From Haloferax massiliensis (GTDB lineage Archaea; Halobacteriota; Halobacteria; Halobacteriales; Haloferacaceae): a DNA stretch of 64,000 nt. The DNA lies in contig NZ_CSTE01000001.1 in the NCBI RefSeq assembly GCF_001368915.1, positions 628,951 to 692,950 on the forward strand. The letters are read 5' to 3'. The notes beneath the pieces were generated by a model that worked only from the letters and a program-made list of their open reading frames with translations, ran no database searches and had not been told where the DNA came from. The translations under genes were made by a program, and so were the position numbers. Shown piece by piece: positions 24,983-33,880 of this stretch (position 1 is the stretch's first letter; every line of letters begins with the position of its first letter).

Positions 24983-27450
24983 TCGAAATCACCCAGACTG
25001 GCCTGCTGGTCGGCGCGCTCTTTGGCCGTCTCGAAGCCGGCGTCGTCGGGGACGGCGTCGTCCGGCGCGTCGTCCTCGTCCACCTCGTCCATCGACGGAT
25101 TCTTTCGACCCGCGGCTTCGAGGATGTTCTGTGCCGTCTTCCTGCGGCCCCGGAGGGCGGCGAGGATGCGCGATTTCTCGGCCTCGCGGAGGTCGGCGCG
25201 GCTCTCGACGCCGGCTTCGAACAGCCGGCGGGCGCGCTTCCGGCCGACGCCGCGGACGCCGGCGAGGTCGAGCAGTTCCTCGCGGACGCCGTACTCGACG
25301 CGCTTTTTCGCCTCGCGGACCGCGTACACCGAATCGAGGTCGAGTTCGGAGGCGAGTCGCTCGGCCGCGCCGAGGAGCCACTCGGCTGTCTCGACCTTCC
25401 CGCGGATGTCGCCGGGGCCGACGCCGTAGCGCTCCGTGATGCGGTCCTCGTCCACCTCGCCGACCCAGTCTTCGAGGAGTTTCGCGGTCTTCAGCGCCGA
25501 CAGCCAGTCTTCGAACGCCACGTCCTCGTACTCCGAGGGCACGCGCCCGAGGAACTCCGGTTCGCGCTCGTAGCACAGCTCGGTGTAGGTCTCGCGGTCG
25601 CCGGACTTCAGGTAGAGCTGATACATGTCCGGCGTCCGGCAGACGAGGTGATAGAGACCGAGCGGCGTCGGATACGTCCGGTCGGTCTCGAACGCGTCGG
25701 CGTCTCCGTCGCCGCCGTCCCCGTCTTCGCCGCCTCCACTGCCGCCGTCGTCGGCGACCATCTCGCTGGCCCGCTGGAACCCGCCGGGTTCGTCGTCCGA
25801 GTCGCTCCGGTCTCCCTTCGGTTTCTCGGGCGTCTCCCCCGCGAGCGCCCGGAGCTTCTCGGCTCGGTGGTCGGCCGCCCATTCGAGGCCGTCGATGATT
25901 TCGGCGGCGCTCATCGGGTCGAGGTAGAGCCGCGAGACGGTGTGGCCGACGGGCGTCGCCCGAATCGTCTCGCCTTCGAACTCGACGAACCCGTTCACTT
26001 CGAGGTAGTCGAGCACGCGGTCTGTCACCTGTCCCAGTCGCTCGGGGTCGTCGGTCTGGGTCGCATAGAGCGTCTGGTCGAGGAATTCGAGCAGCCCCTC
26101 GCGGGTGTGGGCGAAACCCGAGGCGACCGTGGCGAGCAGGTGCATCCGCAGCGCGGGCTCGGCCGCGAGCTTCGACCGCACGTCTTCTGCGTCGGCCCAG
26201 ATGTACCGCTCGAACAGTTCGTCGCGGGCGTCGGCGTCCTTCGCCAACAGCACCGCCTCGCCGTAGGGGTCGAGGCCGGGCCGACCGGCGCGGCCCATCA
26301 TCTGGTGGACTTCGAGCACGTCCAGCGGCTTCATCCCGCCGTAGTCGCCGTCGTAGCGCTGCCAGTCGCGGACGACGACGCGGCGGCTCGGGGTGTTGAC
26401 GCCGGCGGCGAGCGTCGGCGTCGCGCAGATACATTTGATGAGTCGGTCGCGGAAGGCGTCTTCAACGAGGGTGCGGTGCTCGGCGGCCAGCCCCGCGTGG
26501 TGGAACGCCGCGCCCTTGGCGACCGCCGCGGCGAGGTCTTCGGAGGTCTCGGTGTCGGACACGTCGCGTATCTCGGCGGCGAGTTCCGCGAGGTCGCTCC
26601 GCTCGTCGCCGGTGATGTACCGCTCCGTCACGTCGGCCATGCGGCGGGCCGCGGACTCGGCGTTGCGCCGCGAGTTCACGAAGACGAGCGAGGAGCCCTG
26701 GTCGCCGTCGTCGTCGCCCTCCAACGCGTCGGCGACGAGCGCGGGCGTCTGTCGTTCCCCGCGGCCGACCGGCACCTCGCGTTGGCTCCCGTCGGCGAAG
26801 GAGACGGCGTTGCCGTAGTGGACGCCCATCTTGAGGTCGATGGGTCGCCAGTCGGACTTGACGAGCCTCGCGTCGAGCCAGTCGGCGACGACGCCCGCGT
26901 TGCCGACGGTCGCCGACAGCGCGACGACCTGCAGGTTCGGGTTGAGCCGGCGGAGCTTCGCCAGCGTGACCTCCAGAGTCGGCCCGCGGTGGCGGTCGTC
27001 GACGAGGTGGACCTCGTCGGCGACGACGCAGGTGAGTTGGTCCATCCACGCCGCGTTGTTCCGGACGAGCGAGTCGACCTTCTCGGAGGTGGCGACGATG
27101 ATGTCGCGCGAGGAGAGCCACTCGCCGTCGGACTCGTAGTTGCCGGTCGAGACGCCGACGTCGATGCCGTACTCCTCCCAGCGCTCGAACTCGGCTTTCT
27201 TCTCGGAGGCGAGCGCCCGGAGCGGGACGATGTACAGCGCCTTCCCGCCGCGCGCGACGCTCGACAGCATCGCCAGTTCGGCGACGAGCGTCTTCCCGCT
27301 CGCGGTCGGGACGGCGGCCACGAGGCTCTCGCCGTCCGTCAGGCCGGCCTCGACGGCCTCGGCCTGCGGCGGGTACAGCTCCTCGATGCCCTCGTCGCGG
27401 AGGGCCTCGGGAACCCCCGTCGGTAGGCCCGTCAGGTCCGCAGTTCGCAT
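24979..27450 (-). CDS. hel308: ATP-dependent DNA helicase Hel308
   Basis: An SF2 Ski2-like 3'-5' helicase that unwinds lagging strands at blocked forks. Its 823 residues carry Walker [14 protein letters not shown] box [17 protein letters not shown] (motif III), and motif [14 protein letters not shown] winged helix and ratchet domain follow. A halophilic acidic insert (about residues 555-605) interrupts them. The C-terminal helix-hairpin-helix [19 protein letters not shown] is the brake domain. The last residues, QASLGDF, resemble a PCNA-interacting peptide, which is inference. Confidence 0.95.
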   Translation of the reverse strand: MRTADLTGLPTGVPEALRDEGIEELYPPQAEAVEAGLTDGESLVAAVPTASGKTLVAELAMLSSVARGGKALYIVPLRALASEKKAEFERWEEYGIDVGVSTGNYESDGEWLSSRDIIVATSEKVDSLVRNNAAWMDQLTCVVADEVHLVDDRHRGPTLEVTLAKLRRLNPNLQVVALSATVGNAGVVADWLDARLVKSDWRPIDLKMGVHYGNAVSFADGSQREVPVGRGERQTPALVADALEGDDDGDQGSSLVFVNSRRNAESAARRMADVTERYITGDERSDLAELAAEIRDVSDTETSEDLAAAVAKGAAFHHAGLAAEHRTLVEDAFRDRLIKCICATPTLAAGVNTPSRRVVVRDWQRYDGDYGGMKPLDVLEVHQMMGRAGRPGLDPYGEAVLLAKDADARDELFERYIWADAEDVRSKLAAEPALRMHLLATVASGFAHTREGLLEFLDQTLYATQTDDPERLGQVTDRVLDYLEVNGFVEFEGETIRATPVGHTVSRLYLDPMSAAEIIDGLEWAADHRAEKLRALAGETPEKPKGDRSDSDDEPGGFQRASEMVADDGGSGGGEDGDGGDGDADAFETDRTYPTPLGLYHLVCRTPDMYQLYLKSGDRETYTELCYEREPEFLGRVPSEYEDVAFEDWLSALKTAKLLEDWVGEVDEDRITERYGVGPGDIRGKVETAEWLLGAAERLASELDLDSVYAVREAKKRVEYGVREELLDLAGVRGVGRKRARRLFEAGVESRADLREAEKSRILAALRGRRKTAQNILEAAGRKNPSMDEVDEDDAPDDAVPDDAGFETAKERADQQASLGDFE

Positions 27451-27559
27451 TGCATCCCCCTTGGACCGTCCCCCGGTTTAAGCCATCGGGTCGGGGCGGG
27501 TGCGGGCGCATCGGTCTCGCGTCGGCAGGGCTTTGTACGGCCCGGCGGTACGATTGCCC

Positions 27560-27805
27560 ATGAAAGTCGAGTACGACCGCGACACCTGTATCGGCATGTT
27601 CCAGTGTGTCGACGAGTGGGAGGGCTTCGAGAAGAACGTCGACGACGGCAAGGCCGACCTCGTCGACGCCGAGGAGACCGACGACGGCGTCTTCGTCCGC
27701 GAGGTCCCCGAGGACGCCGAGTTCGACGCGAAGTTCGCCGCCCGCGTCTGCCCCGTCGAGGCCATCCGCGTCCTCGACGACGACGGCGAACAGCTCGTCC
27801 CCTGA
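27560..27805 (+). CDS. Three-cysteine ferredoxin, probably 3Fe-4S
   Basis: An 81-residue ferredoxin-like protein. The cluster ligands are C-x5-C in DTCIGMFQC and a distant CP in RVCPVEAIRV; the middle cysteine of the usual CxxCxxC is replaced by methionine. That pattern is typical of 3Fe-4S ferredoxins such as those serving bacterial P450s. The middle of the protein is acidic. It could pass electrons to the P450 encoded at 48573, but that gene is far away and the link is only a possibility. The start at 27560 fits the family N-terminus (MKVEYDRDTC). Confidence 0.8.
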   Translation: MKVEYDRDTCIGMFQCVDEWEGFEKNVDDGKADLVDAEETDDGVFVREVPEDAEFDAKFAARVCPVEAIRVLDDDGEQLVP

Positions 27806-27891
27806 CCGCGACGCCGACGGGCCTGCTGTTTTCTCTCGCGTCCGCGACGCGGCCGAACCGTGTGACCGTCGACCGTGGGGCGCGTCCCCGA

Positions 27892-27913
27892 ACCCCTCCG
27901 TTTCGACTGGAGA
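27892..27913 (-). repeat. ORB-like element downstream of ferredoxin gene
   Basis: Minus strand: TCTCCAGTC then GAAACGGAGGGGT, one change from the origin right half. It lies in the 162-base gap between the ferredoxin and a tiny membrane protein gene, which are co-directional. Its left half is nearly the same as in the copies at 24371 and 40582. Confidence 0.7.
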
Positions 27914-27967
27914 TTCGGCCGACGATAGAGTGTAAAAGTTAAGCGGCGGCCCCCTAATCGTGCCACT

Positions 27968-28054
27968 ATGAGCCAAGCGACGAAAATCGTGCTCGGTACC
28001 GTCGGCGTGTCGGCCCTGCTGGCCGTCGTGTTCATCGGGATGAGCATCGCCTGA
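27968..28054 (+). CDS. Tiny single-span membrane protein, 28 residues
   Basis: It starts MSQATKIVLGTVGVSALLA and ends MSIA, with one hydrophobic segment filling almost the whole chain. A TATA-like AAAAGTTAAG lies 21-30 bases before the ATG, and the stop is four bases before the next gene, so they form a unit. I know no function for it. Short haloarchaeal membrane proteins of this type are often missed by gene callers. Confidence 0.65.
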   Translation: MSQATKIVLGTVGVSALLAVVFIGMSIA

Positions 28055-28058
28055 GCGG

Positions 28059-28910
28059 ATGTTCGAGACGCGCACCCTGCCGTCGGACCTCGAATCGGTC
28101 CGCGACGAGTACGCCCCCGGCGCGCTCGTCTTGGACGTGGCCGGCGACTTCGACACCATCCCCCCGGAGGCCGCGGAGAACCTCGGGCTGGTGGTCGAGT
28201 CGCTCTCCCCGGCGGCGTACCCCGCGGAGTGGCTACCAGACGACGCGCCCCAACAGCTCCGGCGCTACGCGTCGTCCGATTTCACCATCGGGATGCCCGG
28301 CGACGGCACGGTGACGTGGTCTCGACAGACCGCGCCGCCGGTCGTGCTGGTGAAGTACCGCGCGAAGGGGACGCCCGACGACTTTCTGGACTTCCTCATC
28401 GCCGAGGCGTTCGTGCAGGCCGGCAACGACGAGATTCCCGAACACTTCCTGCCCTTCTTCGGCGAGCGGTTCCCCGACCTCGCCGCGGCGACGCCCCTCG
28501 GCCCGAGCGAGACGTATCAGGTCGCCGCCGCGCTCTACGAGGGCTGGGTCGGGCTCCACACCCGCGAGGCGTTCGCGTCGTGGGAGGGGAGCCACGACCG
28601 CCTCCACGAGGCGTGGGTCGACGCCGGCGGCCGCCTCGACGACCGACTCGAAAACCTCCCGCGGCTCGTCGCGCTCGGCAGACTCTCGTTCGCCGAGGCG
28701 ACCGAGTTCGCGTGTTCGGCTATCAAACACGGCCGCGACCTCCCCGCGCCGTTTTCGGCGCTGGACACCGCGGCGTACCGCGACCACGGGCCGAGCTACG
28801 CGGTCAAGTGGGCCGAAAAGACGTTCGAGCAACTCGCGGCGGACGACGATGTGGCGTCGGGCGGCGACGCCGACACCGACCCGACCGCCGACGACGCTGA
28901 CTCGGCGTAG
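28059..28910 (+). CDS. Conserved haloarchaeal protein, function unknown
   Basis: A soluble, acidic protein of 283 residues with no known catalytic motif. It seems mostly alpha-helical in the second half (LYEGWVGLHTREAFASWEG and FAEATEFACSAIKHGRDLP), with an acidic disordered tail of about 25 residues. I think it belongs to a haloarchaea-only DUF family (possibly DUF7089), but I cannot confirm that. Its start follows the stop of the 28-residue membrane protein by four bases. Confidence 0.7.
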   Translation: MFETRTLPSDLESVRDEYAPGALVLDVAGDFDTIPPEAAENLGLVVESLSPAAYPAEWLPDDAPQQLRRYASSDFTIGMPGDGTVTWSRQTAPPVVLVKYRAKGTPDDFLDFLIAEAFVQAGNDEIPEHFLPFFGERFPDLAAATPLGPSETYQVAAALYEGWVGLHTREAFASWEGSHDRLHEAWVDAGGRLDDRLENLPRLVALGRLSFAEATEFACSAIKHGRDLPAPFSALDTAAYRDHGPSYAVKWAEKTFEQLAADDDVASGGDADTDPTADDADSA

Positions 28911-28931
28911 CCGGTCGCGTCGCGTTTCGCC

Positions 28932-29510
28932 TCAGAACTCGGTCGTGACGGTGCCGTCCTCGTTGAGGTCGACGACGCCGTCGAACAGTTCGCGGAAGCG
29001 GTCGAGCGTCTCCTGGTCGTGGACCTCCTTCGAGAGGTGGAACAGCCCCACCGCGTCGAACTCGTCGAGGAGTTCGAGAATCTGCTTCGTCGCCTCGAAG
29101 GCGCGGTCCTCGTCGGCGTAGTAGGCCATCTCAGTGACCGAATCGACGCTGAGCCGGAGCTTCCCGTCGTGGCGTTCGAGGAACTGCCGGGTCTTTTCGA
29201 CGATGGCGTCGAGGTCGTCGGGGGCCGCGACGTAGTGGATGTTGTCCGAACTGCGTCGGGAGTAGCCGCGCTCGATAGAGAGCGTGTCGAGGATGGTGGC
29301 GCTGGATTCGTCGACCTCGTAGTGTTCCAGCTTCTGTTCGACCTCGCGCGCGGTGGTCCGCGTCGAGATGACGAGGAAGTGGTCGGTGTCGACCTTGAAG
29401 AAATCCGTGTCGATGCGGTCGGTCTCGCCGATGCTCGGATGAAGGAGCAAGATACCTGTGCCGCCCGGAATCGTCTCGGGCGTGTCTTCGATGGCGAGCT
29501 CGTAATCCAT
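28932..29510 (-). CDS. Haloarchaeal RecA-like fold protein without Walker A, function unknown
   Basis: A 192-residue protein that begins MDYELAIEDTPETIPGGTG, which resembles the start of KaiC/RecA-superfamily domains, but the phosphate-binding GKT loop is missing. Strand-like segments FLVISTRTTA and LRLSVDSVTEMAYY fit the core of that fold, as in MEDS-type or HTR-like haloarchaeal proteins. It converges with the previous gene with 21 bases between stops. I suspect a haloarchaeal DUF family (possibly DUF7090). No function can be assigned. Confidence 0.65.
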   Translation of the reverse strand: MDYELAIEDTPETIPGGTGILLLHPSIGETDRIDTDFFKVDTDHFLVISTRTTAREVEQKLEHYEVDESSATILDTLSIERGYSRRSSDNIHYVAAPDDLDAIVEKTRQFLERHDGKLRLSVDSVTEMAYYADEDRAFEATKQILELLDEFDAVGLFHLSKEVHDQETLDRFRELFDGVVDLNEDGTVTTEF

Positions 29511-29605
29511 ACCCCAAGCAGTTACCCTGCCGACTTAATCCTTCATACCGCTTGGCCGGCGTCGTCCCGGGACTGTGGTGCGTGTTGACACCTCGCTCGC
29601 TCCGC

Positions 29606-30064
29606 TCAGAACAGCGAGTCCGCCGTGGCCGCGCCGATGACGCTGAACACCGCGCCGACGCTCGTCGCCTTGAGCGTGATGCGGAGCACCGCGAGGTCGA
29701 GTTCGTACCCCAGCGCGGAGCCGACGACCTGACCCGACACGTCCGAGAGGAACGTCCCCGGCGCGTCGAACGCGAGCGCGAGGATGAACACGGAGAGATA
29801 CGAGACGGAGATGAGCGAGATGAACCGGACGGGAATCCCGCCGACCTCGCGCTCCCTGTCGGGGTCGCGGTCGTCGGCCTTGTAGAGCGCGCCGTAGCCC
29901 ACCGCGAGCACGATACAGAGCGTGAGGAGCGCCTGCGCGAACGACATGCTCCGCGCGAGCACCCACACCTCCTCGGTGACGACGAACGGCCCCGCGAGGA
30001 GGAAGCCGCCGACGACCTGCTGGGCGGTGTCGGCGAGCGCGAACCGGCGGCGGACTCCGACCAT
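29606..30064 (-). CDS. DUF2391-type integral membrane protein
   Basis: A 152-residue membrane protein with four or five hydrophobic segments (QQVVGGFLLAGPFVVTEEVW, LLTLCIVLAVGYGALY, FISLISVSYLSVFILALAF and a C-terminal segment). The pattern, in particular GGFLLAGPFVVTEEVW and the segment LRITLKATSVGAVFSVIGA, fits the DUF2391 family of prokaryotic membrane proteins. The function is unknown. It starts at the ATG at 30064; the longer frame upstream runs antisense to the methyltransferase gene and is not used. Confidence 0.75.
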   Translation of the reverse strand: MVGVRRRFALADTAQQVVGGFLLAGPFVVTEEVWVLARSMSFAQALLTLCIVLAVGYGALYKADDRDPDREREVGGIPVRFISLISVSYLSVFILALAFDAPGTFLSDVSGQVVGSALGYELDLAVLRITLKATSVGAVFSVIGAATADSLF

Positions 30065-30193
30065 ACACCGGTCGTCGTGACGGCGGTAATTAAAAGGCGC
30101 GTCGCGGCGACGGCGACACCGAGCGGCCGGGGGGTTCGACATCGCCGCGGGCCAGTTCGAACGCATTTTCACCCCGGCGCGCGAGGCTTCGGT

Positions 30194-30874
30194 ATGAGCG
30201 TCCGCGACGAGTTCGACGCCTGGGCGGCCGACGGCCGCGACAGGGGCATGGAGGACCGACACTGGCACACCGCGAAGCACGCGCTCGCGCGGATGCCCGT
30301 CGAGGAAGGCGACACCGTCGTCGACCTCGGAACCGGGAGCGGCTACGCCCTCCGCGCGCTCCGCGACACGAAGGGTATCGGCCGGGGATTCGGCCTCGAC
30401 GGCTCGCCCGAGATGGTCCAGAACGCCCGCGCGTACACCGACACCGACGACCTCTCGTTTCTCGTCGGCGACTTCGACGACCTCCCGTTCGAGGACGACA
30501 GCGTCGACCACGTCTGGTCGATGGAGGCGTTCTACTACGCCGCCGACCCGCACCACACCCTCGAAGAGGTCGCCCGCGTCCTCAGGCCGGGCGGCACGTT
30601 CTACTGCGCGGTGAACTACTACGAGGAGAACGTCCACTCCCACGAGTGGCAGGACCTCATCTCCATCGATATGACCCGCTGGTCCCACGCGGAGTACCGC
30701 GAGGCGTTCCGCGACGCCGGCCTCCACGTCGCCGAACAGGACTCCATCGCCGACCTCGACATCGACATCCCGGCGGCCGCCGAGTTCCCGACCGACGACT
30801 GGGAGACCCGCGAGGCGATGGTCGAACGCTACCGGACGTTCGGCACGCTCCTGACCGTCGGCGTCGCGCCCTGA
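30194..30874 (+). CDS. SAM-dependent class I methyltransferase
   Basis: A 226-residue methyltransferase of the UbiE/type-11 class. SAM-binding motif I is VVDLGTGSGYALR, the acidic residue follows in GFGLDGSPEMV, motif II is SVDHVWSMEAFYYA and motif III is RVLRPGGTFYC. The substrate is unknown. The C-terminal AFRDAGLHVAEQDS is also typical. It diverges from the DUF2391 gene, with 129 bases between starts. Confidence 0.88.
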   Translation: MSVRDEFDAWAADGRDRGMEDRHWHTAKHALARMPVEEGDTVVDLGTGSGYALRALRDTKGIGRGFGLDGSPEMVQNARAYTDTDDLSFLVGDFDDLPFEDDSVDHVWSMEAFYYAADPHHTLEEVARVLRPGGTFYCAVNYYEENVHSHEWQDLISIDMTRWSHAEYREAFRDAGLHVAEQDSIADLDIDIPAAAEFPTDDWETREAMVERYRTFGTLLTVGVAP

Positions 30875-30906
30875 ACTGAACGGCGCGGAAAGACGACCGC
30901 CCCGCG

Positions 30907-32034
30907 CTACTCGACGATGTGAGCCGCCGCCGGGTCGAATCCGACCTCCATCGTCGTCCCGACCTCGAATCCGGCCGCCGATTCTTCGCCGCCGTCTTCG
31001 ACCGCCACGACGAGTTCCGTCCCGTCCCAGTCGAGTCGCACCCGCGTCGTCGCCCCCTGAAACTCGGTGTCGACGACGGTCCCGCGAATCCGGTTCGTCC
31101 CCGCGTCGGCCCGGAGCCGTTCGGGCCGGACGCAGAAGGTGAGTTCGTCGCCGGGTTCGGGTCGGGGGGGCCCTTCGGCCCGCTCCGAACTTCCGTCACC
31201 GGGCTGCGTTCTCGACCGTCCGAGCACGCGCCGCCCCTCGGCCAGCGCGAACACCGCGTCGCCGACGCCGACGCGAACCCCCCCCGTTTCCGGTCGAGAC
31301 TCGACGACCGCGTCGAGGACGTTGTTCTCGCCGAGGAACTCCGCGACGAACCGCGTCCGGGGTCGGTGGTAGAGTTCGCGGGGCTTGCCGACCTGCTCGA
31401 CGCGGCCGCGGTTGAGGACGGCTAGTCGGTCTGAGACCGCCAGCGCCTCCGACTGGTCGTGGGTGACGTAGACGGTCGTCACGCCGAGTTCCGACTGGAT
31501 GCGCTTTACCTGTCGGCGGAGCCGGTCGCGGAGGCGGGCGTCCAGCGCCGACATCGGCTCGTCGAGGAGCAGCAGGTCCGGGCCGGGAGCGAGCGCGCGA
31601 GCCAGCGCGACCCGCTGTTGTTGCCCGCCCGAGAGCGAGTCGGGGTCGCGGTCTTCGAACCCCGCGAGGTCGACGAGGTCAAGCAGTTCCGCGACGCGGT
31701 CGTCGCGGGAGCCGCCGCCCGGCGGGTCGGTAAAGCGGAGGCCGTAGGCGACGTTCTCGCCGACGCTGAGATGCGGGAACAGCGCGTAGTTCTGGAACAC
31801 GACGCCGACGCCCCGCGACTCGGGCGCGACGCCGGCCATCGACTCGCCGTCGAAGCGGACGGTCCCCTCGGTCGGGGGCTCGAAGCCGGCGATACAGCGG
31901 AGCGTGGTCGTCTTGCCGCAGCCGGAGGGTCCGACGAGCGTGAAGAACTCGCCGTCGTCGACCGACAGCGAGACGGAATCGAGCGCCGTCGCCGACCCGT
32001 AGCGTTTGGACACCGCGTCGAGTTCGAGTCTCAC
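30907..32034 (-). CDS. ABC transporter ATP-binding protein, probably thiamine uptake
   Basis: The energising subunit of a three-gene importer. It has Walker A GPSGCGKTT, Q-loop VVFQNYALFPHL, signature LSGGQQQR, Walker B LLLDEPMSALD and the switch histidine VTHDQSEA, then a TOBE-type C-terminal domain. The GTG at 32034 (375 residues) is chosen because GGAGG sits about 8 bases before it and the ABC domain starts right there; a possible ATG at 32184 would add a 50-residue disordered tail overlapping the permease gene. The TOBE region has a variable insert that contains an ORB-like run (31278-31299). Confidence 0.88.
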   Translation of the reverse strand: MRLELDAVSKRYGSATALDSVSLSVDDGEFFTLVGPSGCGKTTTLRCIAGFEPPTEGTVRFDGESMAGVAPESRGVGVVFQNYALFPHLSVGENVAYGLRFTDPPGGGSRDDRVAELLDLVDLAGFEDRDPDSLSGGQQQRVALARALAPGPDLLLLDEPMSALDARLRDRLRRQVKRIQSELGVTTVYVTHDQSEALAVSDRLAVLNRGRVEQVGKPRELYHRPRTRFVAEFLGENNVLDAVVESRPETGGVRVGVGDAVFALAEGRRVLGRSRTQPGDGSSERAEGPPRPEPGDELTFCVRPERLRADAGTNRIRGTVVDTEFQGATTRVRLDWDGTELVVAVEDGGEESAAGFEVGTTMEVGFDPAAAHIVE

Positions 32035-32149
32035 GGGTTCGCCTCCGAAGTCACGTGCTCCCCTCGCCGGCGGACGGTCATAATTCTCACTTCCCGCGCT
32101 CCCCCGCGGCTCGCGTTCTGCGTCCGCCTCGTTTCGACCTTCGGTCCCC

Positions 32150-33871
32150 TCACAGTTCGCCCCATCGCCCGCCGAAGCGGTCAACGACGAGGAAGCTGGC
32201 GGACGTGACGAGAAGCAGGAGACAGCCCATCGCCGTCGCGGGGCCGAGCCGTCGCCCGAGGAACCGCTCGACTGCGACGGGCATCGTGTAGCTCCCCGCC
32301 CCCTCCGCGAGGATGATGGTCGAGTCGAACTCGCCGATGCTGATGGCGACGGCGAACGCCGCGCCCGCGACGACGCCGGTCCAGACGAGCGGCAGTTCGA
32401 TGTCCACGAGCGCGCGGGTTCTGGTCGCGCCGAGCGACCGCGCGGACTCCACGAGCCGGCCGTCGAGCCGGGCGAAAAGCGGCGCGACGTTCCGGGTGAC
32501 GAAGGGGTACGCGCCGACGGCGTGGGCCGCGACGATGGCGAGCGCGCCGGTGACGCGGATTCGCGTCCCCAGCACGTCGACGCCGAAGACGAGGCCGCGG
32601 AGCAGGCCGAGGCCGACGACGATGCCCGAGACGGCGAAGGGGGCCATCGAGAGCACGTCGATGAGCCCGCGCCCGCGGTACCGGCGGGTCGTGAGGACGG
32701 CCATCGTCACGCCCATCGGGACGGCCACGACGAGCGTCCCCGCGGCGAAGGCCAGCGAGTTCAGGATGGCCGGGAGGGGCTTGACCTGAAAGCTCGCGCC
32801 GGTCGCCTGTCGCTCGGCGAGGAAGGCGTAGTTGGCGAGGGTGAAGCCGCCGTCGCCGCCGGTGACGCTCGCCAGTATCATGCTGGCGATGGGGACGACG
32901 AACACCAGTCCGACGACGAGGGCGTAGCCGGCGATGCCCGCCGTCCGGAGCGCCGATTTCGGCGTCCAGTCGGACGGGACGACGGACCGGCGGGGAAGCG
33001 GGTTCGCCGCGCCGCCGGCCGACCGCTGGCCCGCCTCGTACCGGAGGTAGACGGCGGTCAGCGTGATGGAGACGGCCGTCTCGACGACCGCGAGGCTGGC
33101 GGCCTCGGCGTACGCGAGGTCTCGCACCCGCGAGTAGACGAACACCTCGATGGTCGCCAGTTGGAAGCCGCCGAGCGCGAGGACGATGGGGAACGACGCG
33201 AAGGTGAAGATGAACGTCAGCGTCGCGCCGACGCCGATAGACGGCAGGAGTTGCGGGAGGACCACGTCGCGGAAGGCCCGCCGCGGGCTCGCGCCGAGCG
33301 AGCGGGCGGTCTCGACGGTTCGGGCGTCCACGCTCTCCCACGCCGCGGTGACGACGCGGGCGACGAGCGGGGCGTTGTAGAACGCGTGGGCGACGACGAT
33401 GGCTTCGAGCGTGAACAGCAGTTCGACCGGCGGGAGGCCGACGAGCGAGAGCGCGCGGTTCAGCGTCCCGTTGCGGCCGAACGTCGCCACGAAGCCGATG
33501 GCGACCATGATGGAAGGCATGACGAACGGGAGGATGGTGAGAGAGCGGAGCGTCTCGCGGCCGCGGAACTCGAAGCGGGCGAACAGCCACGCGGCGGGGA
33601 GGCCGAGCGCGAGGCTGGCGAGCGTCGAGTAGAACGCCTGCTTCGCCGTGAACCAGATGATGTCGACGAGGTAGAACTCGCTCGTCAGCACCGCCGCGAT
33701 GGGTTCGACAGTGAGTCGGCCGTCGGCGAGGACGGCGTCGGCGAAGACGGTGGCGACGGGGTAGTAAAACAGGACCAGAAGGACGACGGCGGTGAGCGCC
33801 GCGACGAGGGTGAGCAGTCGCTGTTCGAGGGCGCGGGCGGCCCGTCGAACCGAGGCCGAGACGCGGCTCAC
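32150..33871 (-). CDS. ABC transporter permease, fused double domain (ThiP-like)
   Basis: A 573-residue membrane protein that joins two binding-protein-dependent permease domains, each with about six membrane spans. Each half has an EAA loop: SLGASPRRAFRDVVLPQLLP in the first and SLGATRTRALVDIELP in the second. Fusion of two such domains is seen in ThiP (thiamine) and FbpB (iron) systems. It starts with GTG nine bases after the binding-protein stop. Thiamine specificity is inferred from the binding protein and from my memory of the H. volcanii locus. Confidence 0.88.
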   Translation of the reverse strand: MSRVSASVRRAARALEQRLLTLVAALTAVVLLVLFYYPVATVFADAVLADGRLTVEPIAAVLTSEFYLVDIIWFTAKQAFYSTLASLALGLPAAWLFARFEFRGRETLRSLTILPFVMPSIMVAIGFVATFGRNGTLNRALSLVGLPPVELLFTLEAIVVAHAFYNAPLVARVVTAAWESVDARTVETARSLGASPRRAFRDVVLPQLLPSIGVGATLTFIFTFASFPIVLALGGFQLATIEVFVYSRVRDLAYAEAASLAVVETAVSITLTAVYLRYEAGQRSAGGAANPLPRRSVVPSDWTPKSALRTAGIAGYALVVGLVFVVPIASMILASVTGGDGGFTLANYAFLAERQATGASFQVKPLPAILNSLAFAAGTLVVAVPMGVTMAVLTTRRYRGRGLIDVLSMAPFAVSGIVVGLGLLRGLVFGVDVLGTRIRVTGALAIVAAHAVGAYPFVTRNVAPLFARLDGRLVESARSLGATRTRALVDIELPLVWTGVVAGAAFAVAISIGEFDSTIILAEGAGSYTMPVAVERFLGRRLGPATAMGCLLLLVTSASFLVVDRFGGRWGEL

Positions 33872-33880
33872 CGGCTCACC

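Noticed and set aside
32500..32512. GACGAAGGGGTAC in the permease gene as an ORB copy
   Set aside because: Only the last nine bases match; the GAAAC core and left half are missing.
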